Positions 41,124 through 50,900 of a DNA stretch of 64,000 bases are shown here, piece by piece (within the stretch, counting starts at the first letter, position 1; the number at the start of each line of letters is the position of its first letter). The stretch comes from Pyrenophora tritici-repentis (lineage: Eukaryota; Ascomycota; Dothideomycetes; Pleosporales; Pleosporaceae), in the NCBI RefSeq assembly GCF_003171515.1, contig NC_089391.1, positions 620,001 through 684,000 of the forward strand. Reading direction: 5' to 3'. The position numbers and the translations under genes were made by a program. Below the pieces are notes generated by a model, which was given only the letters and a program-made list of their open reading frames with translations, ran no database searches and was not told the DNA's origin.

Positions 41124-41891
41124 TTAGCTTTCATCATGTTCACGGTCCACCACCCAGAGCCTAGCCATAGTAGCGACTGTCGCTCCTGCTACCCCCGCAA
41201 CCTCAGCTACGGTTTCAGCGCCAATGGCGCCTCCTGGATGATTTCTGTTGAATATCCAAGCTTTTTCGGCGCCGTATATCCTTTTGGTAACCGTAAGAGC
41301 AAGCATATCTCCGATTGCCATAGCCACAGTAGCACTGGTGGTTGGCGCTCCGACACTAAAACTCTCCTCCTCGCTCTCGTGTATCGGTGTAGGCAAGAGC
41401 ACCCCGACGCCTCGACCATCCCAACCCTCCTCTCCTTCTCCTCCTCCTCTTCTCCCTTCATTACTACCGACCACCTTTCGCCCCTTCAACAATGGGCATG
41501 TACTCGCATCTGCATGTCCTGTTAACACTATCACCGGCACTTTGGGCGCAACATGTGGCAACACGTTAAGAAGTTCTCTAGCACGTCCACTAAAGCTTAC
41601 AAACAACAGCAAATCAGCTCCTCGTACATCGCCAAGGTCGCCATGTACCGCTTGGGCGGCGTGCAGAAACCCAGCGCTCACGCCTAGGCTTTTGGGTGTC
41701 CCAGCTAGCTTGCGTCCAACGTGCCCACTCTTGCCTAGGCCACACACAACTACTCTGCCGTCTTGCGCGTGTACATTTGTTACGATTCGAATTGCAATCA
41801 GTAGTGCGCGGCGCGTAGGCGTAGATGTTGAGTAGAGATGTGCTGCACACTTTATAGCAGCTGCTTCGGTAGAGAGGACATGGAAGTGCAT
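41124..41891 (-). CDS. SIS-domain protein, KpsF/GutQ-type sugar-phosphate isomerase-like, 255 aa
   Basis: The fold binds and may isomerise phosphosugars; in bacteria the closest family makes arabinose 5-phosphate from ribulose 5-phosphate, but the fungal substrate is not known. The protein shows VVCGLGKSGHVGRKLAGT, HGDLGDV, LLLFVSFSGRARELL, PVIVLTGHADAS, then GAPTTSATVAMAIGDMLAL and RNHPGGAIG, all in the order found in KpsF/GutQ proteins. It has no C-terminal CBS pair, which bacterial KpsF carries but GutQ-like short forms may lack. A glycine/glutamate-rich insert (EGRRGGGEGEEGWDGRG) lies near residue 145. The ATG at 41891 begins a family-like N-terminus (VLSTEAAAIKCA). It appears intact. Confidence 0.8.
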   Translation of the reverse strand: MHFHVLSTEAAAIKCAAHLYSTSTPTRRALLIAIRIVTNVHAQDGRVVVCGLGKSGHVGRKLAGTPKSLGVSAGFLHAAQAVHGDLGDVRGADLLLFVSFSGRARELLNVLPHVAPKVPVIVLTGHADASTCPLLKGRKVVGSNEGRRGGGEGEEGWDGRGVGVLLPTPIHESEEESFSVGAPTTSATVAMAIGDMLALTVTKRIYGAEKAWIFNRNHPGGAIGAETVAEVAGVAGATVATMARLWVVDREHDES

Positions 41892-42161
41892 AGGAAAGAG
41901 TTGTTTTGTGTGGCTCGGTAATGAAGTTTTGTGTGGCGGTAATACAGTCCTTCACAACAGGTCCATCAACACAAGTTGTGTTACACAACTAGTGCCGCTG
42001 GCCTGCGGTGGGATGCTGTGCATGATGGGGGTGATACTGCTGTGCAGGCCGGCTGTAATCTTTTTGCAAGTGTCTTTTCCACCTATGCGCTTGAGACTGG
42101 CAGCATGCTAGCGTAGGTCTCCTTTATCTATCTAAACTAGCTGGTTTAGTACCAATCGATC

Positions 42162-42253
42162 CGCCCTAGAGTTCTGTTCTATATAGCTAGAGCACTAGCA
42201 GCAGAAACTTACCTGCTAGAGGACTTCAAAAAAGACCCAGACGCGATTGCTAT
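42162..42253 (+). pseudogene. LINE endonuclease fragment
   Basis: In one frame RPRVLFYIARALAAETYLL and EDFKKDPDAIAI parallel the N-terminal region of LINE ORF2 at 47976-51842 (…RVLFYISRTLEAETF…DFKIDPDAMAI). It is cut by an LTR beginning TGTCAGATATTC at 42254. Confidence 0.7.
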
Positions 42254-42434
42254 TGTCAGATATTCACTCTCATCTGGAATACTGATGAAATAGGTAATAA
42301 TGGTGATGATGTTGATGATTGATTGTGTGTTGGTTCTGTCTACGGTTGTGGGCACACCTGGGGGGGTGCCAAGCCTTCCTGTGATCCGATTGGCTCTCAC
42401 AGATGCCAGGTCGCGCTAGTCTAACCCAGCGTCT
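42254..42434. repeat. LTR fragment, Copia-like
   Basis: Starts TGTCAGATATTCACTC inside the LINE fragment and ends abruptly where the next LTR begins. Its first 100 bp match 53668-53769. Confidence 0.6.
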
Positions 42435-42598
42435 TGTCAGATATAATGAGATATTGCACAAAATTGATCGATGTTGATGATTGTCTGTATTGTGTTCTTT
42501 CTATCGTGTGTCCGCGCTTGTGGCCCTCTTGAGGGGCGCACTGATCCTCTCTACGCTGATTGGTTGCTGCCAACGTCGAGTAACCCTGCTATCTGACA
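42435..42598 (-). repeat. 3' LTR of Copia B copy 2
   Basis: 164 bp, nearly the same as the solo LTR at 34014-34177. Confidence 0.9.
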
Positions 42599-42660
42599 CA
42601 CCCCCTCAGCTTGGAAGCCCTAATTGCAAGCTGCGTAAACTGGTTAATCGATCCTACATA

Positions 42661-43097
42661 TAGAGGCCTTCCAGATGCTCCTGCAACTTCTTAAGCTTAG
42701 CTTCTTTCAACGGGGATTCTTTGCGTTTAACAAGTCCTAACTAATCAAGGAAACTGGCCCATTTGTTGGCTGGCAGTGACTTGGTGAATCCGTCTGCGAT
42801 CATGTTGTCAGACGGAACATACTCTACCTTGATCGTCTTTCGGGTAACTTCTTGTTGTAGCCAATGATTGTGTATGTCAACGTGCCGAAGCTTTGTTTGC
42901 AATTTGGCAACGTCTTCATTTACTAGACGGATTGTCTGGGTATTGTCGCACTTGATTGTGATAATTGGATTGCTTAGGTTTACCTGAAGCTCCTTCAACA
43001 ACCGCGACGTAAAGATTGCCTCCTTAGCAACTTGTGATAGGGCAAGCAGCTCTGCTTCTGTTGTTGATGTTGTCACAGTATCTTGCTTACTTGATCT
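42661..43097 (-). pseudogene. Copia B RNase H C-terminus, separated by stops
   Basis: Continues the pol frame after a TAG (in …FGGLIA-stop-RSSKQDTV…, where TGG for Trp is expected). It includes TTSTTEAELLALSQ, HVDIHNHWLQQE and DGFTKSLPANKW. A second TAG after SFLD (CAG expected, followed by LGLVKRKES) ends the frame early. Both stops fit G-to-A or C-to-T changes. Confidence 0.8.
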
Positions 43098-46000
43098 CTA
43101 AGCGATAAGTCCTCCGAACAGCTTGATTGCGTATCCCTGCGAGCTTTTCCTGTCCAGTGTGTTGTCTGCAAACGACGCGTCACTTGCTACCTCGAGGCCA
43201 TCGCCTCTACCGAGTTCGAGGGCTAGGGATTCTGTTTTCTTGAGATACAGGAGCACACGGTCTGCAGCGTCTTGGTGTTCTGTACTTGGATTGATTAGGA
43301 AGCGAGCAAGTCGTGATGTTGCAAAGGCTATGTCGGGTCTTGTTGTGACTGCAGCGAATAGAAGCGATCCAATCTTGCGTTGGTACTTGTTGACTTCAGC
43401 TGGTGCTGCGAGTCCTTCTCGTGGTCGGAGTTCGATGCCTGACATTGGCGTATCATGCCTTACATTTTGGTGGTTGATGAGTTGACTGATTTTGTCGACG
43501 TATGCAGCTTGAGATAGCTGTATGGTCTTCTGCTTGCGATTGCGCATAACCTCTACACCGAGAAACCACTGTAAGTTGTCTCCTCCCGTACAAGCGTATT
43601 TTTCTTGGATCCAGTTGATGGCCTTCATGGCCTCTGATTCTTGCTTTGAACGGTACGCAACGATGATGTCGTCCACATAGAAGAAGATGATAACTCCGTC
43701 TTTGATCATGCAGCATGGCTCCTGTGGTATTTGTTGAAACCCTATCGAAGCAAGAGTTGCGGTGAATTCTTTCTGCCACAGTAATGGTGAGATCCGGAGC
43801 CCGTAGAGTGCCTTTTGCACTTTGAGTAGAGTGCCAGGCTTCTGATATCCTTTTGGCATCCTCATGTATATTTCTCTGTCGATTGCAGCATGCACAAAAG
43901 CATTAGTGACGTCGTATTGTTTCAGCTCAAGATCGTATTTGGCGGCGATTGCCATAAGCATTCTGAATGAGCGTCCTGCCAATGTTGCTGCGTATGTGTC
44001 TTGGGAGGTGATGTTGCGTTGTTGGTCTCCCCTTACTACCAATCTTGCCTTGCATTTGATGAGGCGGTGATGCTTGTCGAGTTTGTAGGTGTATACCCAC
44101 ATACAGTCTAGGATCTGGTGCCCTGCTCGTTTGACTGGTGATGCTTGGACCTCAGTCCATGACTTCATTTGTTGGTGACTCCGAAGGTGTGTCTTTTCTG
44201 CTTCCTTGAACATTTCGTATAGTGGATGGTCTTCCAGCTTTGAGTATGCTGTTGGGAGTGGCGGTAGCTGGTTACGATGGGGCTTGATTCCCTTGGATAG
44301 TAGTCTCTTCACCTGAGCCTTGTCGATTGACTTTCCTTCGTGTTGACCAATGTGTCCTGATTCGGTGCCGGCCATGAATGCGGCTGCCCATGGACTGGTC
44401 ATTGATGTTGATTGGTTGGACATGTTCGTCATATCCTCGTTGTTCACCTCTCCTTGAACTAGCAAGGCCACAGGTGGAGGAGTTGGTGGCGGGGTTAGAT
44501 ATGCCTCTACCACCTTCCTTCCTTGGTGGTATCTGGTTTTCTGAGTGCGCGGGCTCTCTTCCTGCGTCGTATCGTCCTCGTAGAACGTCTCGGTTTCTGC
44601 TTGTTGGCTCTGAGTACCTGGGAGTTCGACTGTTCTCACCCACGTTGCGATTTCCTCTAGGGTGTTGTGCATGAGATTGTCCATCAGGTCCTCAGTCTTG
44701 CCATTGAAGATTGTTTCTTCGTCAAACACTACGTCGCGAGTGCTGATTACCTTTGCCATAGATGGGATCCATATGCGGTAAATGTTCGTCGACTGGTATC
44801 CCACTAGGTATCCAATCCAGGCCTTCGGATCTAGTCTCTGTAGCCTGGACTTTCCTCTGTGGGTGTCGTCTGTCATTGCGAAAGCCTTACACCCATATGC
44901 TTTTAGGTGAGCTTGATTTGGTTTTCGAGGTCCGGTGACTATGCCGTTCATGGCAGCTGCGTGTGTATAGAATATTTCGTATGGTGTCTTCCAATTGTTT
45001 GGGTAATTTGGCGTTCGATTGTATAGGTATACCGCCGCTCTGGTAGTTTCTGGCCAGAGTTCCCATGGAAGGTTTGCATCCAGTCGAATTGCGCGTGCCT
45101 TTTCTTTTATAACACCCCCTGAGCGCTCAGCTCCTCCGTTTTGAGCTTGAGTATCTGGAGCGGAGGGCTCGAGTTTGATTGATAGGGACGTGCACCATTT
45201 TTCGACCTCTTGTTTGACGGTAACGATCTCGTTGTCAGTCTCGATGACTTTGACTGTGATGTTGAATTGTTTCTTCATGAACTGGACGAAGAGGCCTAGG
45301 AGGCGAATGATTGAGCGAGCCGGTCTGTTGTCCTTGAAGTAGAAGTCCCATGTGTATCGGGACCGTCGGCAAGTGATCAGCATTTGGCTCTTCTCCTTGG
45401 TGAAACTGCCGTCCTCATACTCATGGAAGTCGATGGCTACCCTTTCACCTGGCCCTTCGTCGTTCAGTCTAGGCGTCCTGCGTATTTGTCGTTTCGATTT
45501 TGACCTGCCGCAGGCGTCACACTCCACGGTGGTGATGCCCTTGATCCTCACCCCCTCAGATTGCTGCACGAGGTGCTCGATCGCGGATGGCCCGGGATGT
45601 CCGAGTCGTTTGTGCCATAGTATGGCAGTAGCCTTTTGTGGTGATCGTTTGGCTCGATTCATACGCACATGAAAGGCTGAAGTTGATGTAGTAGGTGGCT
45701 CGATAACCCATTGCCCATAGTGTTCCGATAAGGTGGCAATGGTTGAACCATCCCATCGTCGTAGGCTTGTCGGGTCTCCTCGATTGTCCCACCATATACC
45801 TTGTCTTCGGAGCAGCCTGAATGATACGAGGCTGCAGAGGAAGTCTGGGCACCAGGCAACATTGCTTAGGTGTAGAATTTGTTTGCCCTGAGCCCCCTCT
45901 GCCGTCACCTTGACTGCTCCGTATCCTTGTATCCAAACCCTTGAGTTGCCAGCCCAAATGTAATCTCCCATCGCAGGCGGGCGTACGTCTTCGAGCCTTG

Positions 46001-46136
46001 AGAGGTTGTTGCAGATGTGCGTCGTCGAGCCAGAATCCAGGATGAATGCATCCTTTAATGGGTATCCTTGATTGCTCGCATTGAATGCCGCTTTCATCAT
46101 GCCCTCGTCCAGCCTCGAGATCTCGCGTCCATCTAG
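43098..46136 (-). pseudogene. Copia B pol, about 1012 codons
   Basis: Open from just after the gag UGA to a TAG at 43098. It has the protease motif LDSGSTTHICN near residue 30, HHCC domain (HKRLGHPG…CDACGRSK), integrase core ending QNGGAERSGG, reverse transcriptase (CMWVYTYKLDKHH) with YVDDIIVAY, and the start of RNase H (ASDASFADN). It has no obvious start codon of its own before the protease; the first Met is about 12 codons after the UGA, so expression probably needs gag-linked translation. The final TAG replaces Trp. Confidence 0.85.
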
Positions 46137-46139
46137 TCA
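46133..46139 (-). promoter_or_regulatory. Candidate stop-codon readthrough site UGA-CUA-G
   Basis: On the minus strand the gag stop TGA (46139-46137) is followed by CTAG, with pol in the same frame. The same arrangement occurs at 10994-11000 in the other copy. Confidence 0.6.
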
Positions 46140-47489
46140 ATCAGTGACTGAGTCCGGTGTTTGTGATGTCTTGATGTAGGGTGTAATCGATCGTGATGCC
46201 GTAGTTAGGCGTGGTCGCTTCGTTTCCAGGTTTGTTTCCTGTATTATTCTTTGTAAGTCTGCATCATGCTGAAGTTTGTACTGTACCAGCTTTGTGATGT
46301 GTTTGTTCGGTTTGAACCAATCTGGGGTCTCCAAAGTTGGGTTGACATAGTAGCAGCTACTGATGTCATGGCGTTGTTCACAAGCAGGACATATATCGCC
46401 AGCTTCTGCTGTATTCCTTTTCTGGAATTGCTTGGACTTGTTGCCAGGTGCATTCATTTTGCGTTTGTTTGTTTGCCTTTGGTTTCCCTGGCTAGGGTTG
46501 GTAGATGGCGCTCTAATTTGCACACTTGAGGCGTCCCCCTGTGTGTTCGAGTCGGATTCACCGCTCGCCGCGTAGGCTGCTTCACCCGTCATAAAGGCAC
46601 TTCTTGATTTGCCTCGTGTTGGGTGAGCTAGGCTCATATGTTCGCGGAAGAGTTTCATCATCTGCCTTCTTTCTATATTGTTCCGGTCGCTTCCCGCTCC
46701 AGTGAATGTTGCCATCCATGCTGGGGCAATCTTAGAGACTGCTTTTAGGAAGTCGTCCACAACCAGCTTGCTTTGTATCACGTCCCCTATCTTTAGGGCT
46801 TCGGCGCGAGTTGCAGCTTGGTCGTATTCGCTGAGCCATGATTCCCAATTTTGCGGGCTTCTCATAGGTCTCAAGGAATCGTGGTACCTCTCTCGTACCC
46901 TTCTGATCTCATCGTCGAGGTCTACTCCAACTGCTACCTGGAGGTTTGTGATCCAGGTGCGGAGAGTTCCATGTTCCTCAAAGCAGCTCACTTGGAGGTG
47001 TGGGCTAACTGTTGCATTCAGGTGTCTGATCATTGCCGCAATGTTTGTGCGTTCGTCTCGATAGTTTCGTTCGCGTATTTTGTATGATTCAAAAACCATC
47101 TTGAATTCCCTTGAGTCCCCATCGTATGCCTCCTTCCCCTCCGCTGAGAGTTCTGAGTATCGAGCTGGTATGGCTGGAGTTTGAACAGCAGGGTTGACTA
47201 TGTCAACTGTATCTTGTGTAGGCGCTCGGGCATTGGCTCTCGCGGTTCGTGTAGAGGAGGATGGAGCTGATGATGTATTTCTCAGAGCAGCGGCTGGTTC
47301 ATAGTCGGATACGAGTGGAGGGAGAGGTTCGGTCGGCTTTGTACGAGGCTGTGTGTTGCCCGCTGGATCTACAATGTCCCAGATCTCTAGGGCTTCGCAT
47401 TGCATCTTGATTTGGCGGTACCAGGGGATCCATTTGCTCGAGTCGGTTAGGATAACTGTCGCGTCCCTCTGGTTCTGGTTTATCGTCAT
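46137..47489 (-). CDS. Copia B gag, 450 aa, intact
   Basis: The structural protein of the particle. It starts MTINQNQRDATVILTDSSK; the frame extends to 47561, but that part lies in the LTR, so the ATG at 47489 is preferred. Conserved gag features include WIPWYRQIKMQ, YKIRERNYRDE, WLSEYDQAATRAEAL and a zinc knuckle CPACEQRHDISSC near residue 390. It ends TPDSVTD at TGA and is in frame with pol. Confidence 0.85.
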   Translation of the reverse strand: MTINQNQRDATVILTDSSKWIPWYRQIKMQCEALEIWDIVDPAGNTQPRTKPTEPLPPLVSDYEPAAALRNTSSAPSSSTRTARANARAPTQDTVDIVNPAVQTPAIPARYSELSAEGKEAYDGDSREFKMVFESYKIRERNYRDERTNIAAMIRHLNATVSPHLQVSCFEEHGTLRTWITNLQVAVGVDLDDEIRRVRERYHDSLRPMRSPQNWESWLSEYDQAATRAEALKIGDVIQSKLVVDDFLKAVSKIAPAWMATFTGAGSDRNNIERRQMMKLFREHMSLAHPTRGKSRSAFMTGEAAYAASGESDSNTQGDASSVQIRAPSTNPSQGNQRQTNKRKMNAPGNKSKQFQKRNTAEAGDICPACEQRHDISSCYYVNPTLETPDWFKPNKHITKLVQYKLQHDADLQRIIQETNLETKRPRLTTASRSITPYIKTSQTPDSVTD

Positions 47490-47521
47490 TATTGCGTGTT
47501 CGTTGCTCTTTATAGAGGCAG

Positions 47522-47534
47522 TGAGACTCTTAAT
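47522..47534 (-). promoter_or_regulatory. Primer-binding site, tRNA-Lys(CUU) 5'-half type
   Basis: On the plus strand TGAGACTCTTAAT directly abuts the 5' LTR, the same 13 bases as in copy 1 (8458-8470, reverse complement). Confidence 0.6.
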
Positions 47535-47699
47535 TGTCAGATCAGATAAGATATTGCACAAAAGTGATGGATGTTTATGATTTTTTTGTTCTTGTGTCTG
47601 TTCTAAGGTGCGCGCTGAGAGTTTTGTTCTGCTAAGACGCTAACCCGTTATTAGCTAGCGGTGTCGGCACTTTCGGCTCGACACGCCTGCTATCTGACA
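47535..47699 (-). repeat. 5' LTR of Copia B copy 2, divergent
   Basis: 165 bp with family B ends, but a central part unlike the 3' LTR and the other family B LTRs in this window. Confidence 0.85.
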
Positions 47700-47975
47700 G
47701 TTGCAATCTTATTAGTATACTATTAGTATTATTATTATTATATTTCCATTAGAGTCCTGTATCAGTCGGTGACTATGTAGGACTTTGGCTAAGCCGTTCT
47801 ATGTATGATGGTCGTTGTGGAGTTTCTATGGGTCTTGTACAATTTGGGTGGTGTTTTGCGTACTCCAATTTCAGAGCTAGTCTTCCATTGGCGCGGGTGC
47901 TAAAGAGCAGTGTGGTGAATAGAAAGAGATGTAGCAGCGGGCTCTTTTAGATAAGGAAATATTGTTTTTGTAGTT

Positions 47976-50900
47976 TTATACAGTGTCTGTCTGTTCGGTG
48001 GTTTGCCCAAGGTGCCATTTTCTCGTGCCAATCCTAGTACTTGCAATAAAGGCTAGAGTAGCTTTGATGCCTGTCTTTGTTTGGAGGAGGAGTGGGAGGG
48101 TGATGGGTCTGTGTGGTATTGCTTCTTTGAGTGTATTTCGATGTGTTTTGTACTGTTTGCAATCTAGAAGTAGATGCTGTGGTGTTTGTGGTTTGTAGCA
48201 TATACATAGATTGCAGTCTCTCTTGTTGAATCTCTTAAGGTAGGAGTTGAAGTATCCATGTCCTAGCTTGAGTGAGTAGAACGCGCTCGAGATTTCTCTT
48301 GGTGTTCCCTTCGGGACTTTGATTGTTGTATGTGTGTTGAGCTTGAAGATCCTTGAGTAGGAGCTTCTGTTTTTGGTGGGCCTGTCGGTATACCTCTTGT
48401 ACTCCATCATTTGTTCTGTTTTTTGTATTTTGTTGATTTCTGTGCCTAAGTAGGCTAGGCTCGCTATGGTCGATGTTGTTGGTCTCTCTTTAGCTGCTTC
48501 CTTTGCTAGCGTGTCGGCTTTTTCATTGCCCTTGACGTCGTTGTGTCCTGGGGCCCACTGCAGGTGGATAGATGCTTTCTTTGTCGTTATTCTCTTTGCA
48601 GCTCTGATGCATCTTAGTAGCCACTGTTGTCCCGGGTTGTCCGATAGGTTGTTAAGCCTATGGATTGCTGCTTGGTTGTCTGCGTATACGTAGATCTCTT
48701 GGCCTTCTTGTGCCACTATAGCCGCGTGTTCAAATGCCTGTGCTATCCCCTCTAGTTCACCGTTGTAGACTAGTTGGGAGCATCCAATGTTTGTCTTTTG
48801 AGAAAAGGTTTCTTCGTGGGTGGAGCTGTATGCTACTACACCTACGCCGATCCCTATTCCCTTGTCGTGTTGTGAGGCATCTGAGTAGATTGCGGTGAAG
48901 TTATCTCCGCTCCTTGATAGGATATAATCCGTGTGTGCAATTGCCTCTTCCTCTTTGCTCTTTTTTGATACAGTAACCTTGTAGTTAAGACTTTCCCACG
49001 GTCTGAACCTATATGGGATTATCTTTTCTACGCTGTTGTTGTCTCTCTCTGGGATTGACTTAACAATAGTATATAGTTGTCTATGCTGGTTTGGCTTTTT
49101 GTAGCTAGCTTTGTCTGTATTTGTGATCCTTGTAATTGCTTTCTGGATTGGGTGGTTGCTGGATAGCTGGTGTGCTCTAGACGCATACTTTCGGTTGTTG
49201 GTGTTGAGTCTAATTGCAGGTGACGTAAGTCCGGATTCAATGCTTGTTGGTAGAGATGGTGACGTTCTAAACACTCCAATTATCTTTCTACACGCTAGGT
49301 TGTGCAGTGATTGTAGGAGGCTAGTGGCGTAGCTTTGGTTCTTCCAGTATATTTGTGATCCGTAGTCTGCAACGCTTGTGACGCAGGCTAGGTATAGTTG
49401 TCGTACTGCTTTTGGGGAGAGTCCTCTTTCGATGTTGGCTAGTCTCCCTAGTCTATAGAATGCTTTCCTTGCTTGGCTTACGCGTGTAGCAATATGTTCC
49501 TTGAAGGACAGTCTATTGTCTATGTGGATACCTAGCCATTTGATTGTGTCTTTTGGTTCTACAATGGTGTTGTCTGGGAGCTGTAGGCTTCTCTCTTTTC
49601 TCTCTTTCTTGGCGGTAAAGTGGATGAGCTCTGTCTTAGCTATATCGAACATAATCGCTAAGTTTTTCCCTCGGTGAGATAGTAGGCGGACTTGCTGTTC
49701 TAGTATTTTGACGTTTTTCTTTAGGGATGTTGAGGATGTCGATAGAGATAGGTCGTCAATATAGGATAGGTTGAAGCTTTGTAGTCCTGGGAAGAGGTCT
49801 CTAGTGTAGATAAGAAAGAATATTGGAGACACTGGGCTGCCTTGAGGTATCCCAGCTATTATCTCGGAGAATTCTTGTGTCTTATTGTCGAAGGAGAGTC
49901 TTAGCGATCTGTTTGAGAAGAAGGATTTTGTCCAAGCGATAAGACTAATTGGAAGGCCTAGCTTCTTAAGCGTTCGCAGGAATTGATTGTGTGAGACGTG
50001 GTCAAATGCTCCCTTTACGTCCAGGAAGATAGTTGATGTTATTTGGCCTTTCTGTTTCTGGTGCTGAATTTGGTCGATGAGTAGCATAGCTGCATCTATT
50101 GCAGATTTCTTGAGTCTACCCCCAATTTGGGTTGGGTGTAGTAGCTCTGTGATTTCTGCTAGATTGCTCAGCCTACTTGCGGTGATCCTCTCGTTAATCT
50201 TTCCTAAACAGCTTAATAGAGTAATGACTCTGTAGGCTTTTGGGATTGAGTAGTCTGGTTTTGATGCCTTTTTAAGAACAGCTCCTGTAGCTTGTTTCCA
50301 GCATTTTGGGTGGTATCCGTAGTCGAATAGGAGTGAGAAAGCTTTAAACATCGTTTGCGGTTGAGCTTTGTACGCGGCTGTGATTATGTCTTGTGTTATT
50401 GCATCTGGTCCTGGGGTGCTACTTTTGACTTGCCTTGAGCATGCTCGTTCTAGTTCAGTCGTGGATAGTGCTGGCCAATCCCATCTCTTTTCCTGGTATT
50501 TGGTGAATGTGGGCGCTTCGGTTATGGGCGGTGGTGGGAATAGCGTGTTGCGGAACGCTTGGCATTTCTTGTCGAATGATGTTTCTCCTTGTATAGGTGG
50601 AATTCTTTCGACTTTATTATCCTTTGTGTATGTCATGGCTTTGTAGATTGACTGCGGGTCCTCCTTCTCTAGGAATTCATTCCAGTGTTTCCTTTTAGCG
50701 TCTTTGATTGCCTTGTTGTAGGTGTTTCGTGCACGTAGGAAGTCTCTTTTCTCTAGGTAGGCGTCGTGTATCGCAGTAGTTTCGAGCTTTTCTTTAAAAA
50801 TCCGTCTATAGTGGGAAGTGTCTTGTCGTAGCTTTGTCAGCTCTTTGTTCCACCAAGCTTTTGGTTTTGGGCCAAGTCTAGTGATAGGGATAGCTTTGTT

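Larger units (their letters stand above)
42435..47699 (-). mobile_element. Copia family B, copy 2, near full length with mismatched LTRs
   Basis: The 3' LTR is 42435-42598 (164 bp) and the 5' LTR 47535-47699 (165 bp). They agree at both ends and over roughly the first 75 bp, but the middle is largely different. The flanks do not match (GTCT left, GTTGC right). The internal part has the primer-binding site, gag, pol after a UGA, and a purine-rich tract next to the 3' LTR. At least two further stops near the end of pol make it non-functional. Confidence 0.9.

Noticed and set aside
47490..47561. N-terminal extension of Copia B gag
   Set aside because: It lies in the LTR and primer-binding site; the ATG at 47489 matches the start of the other copy.
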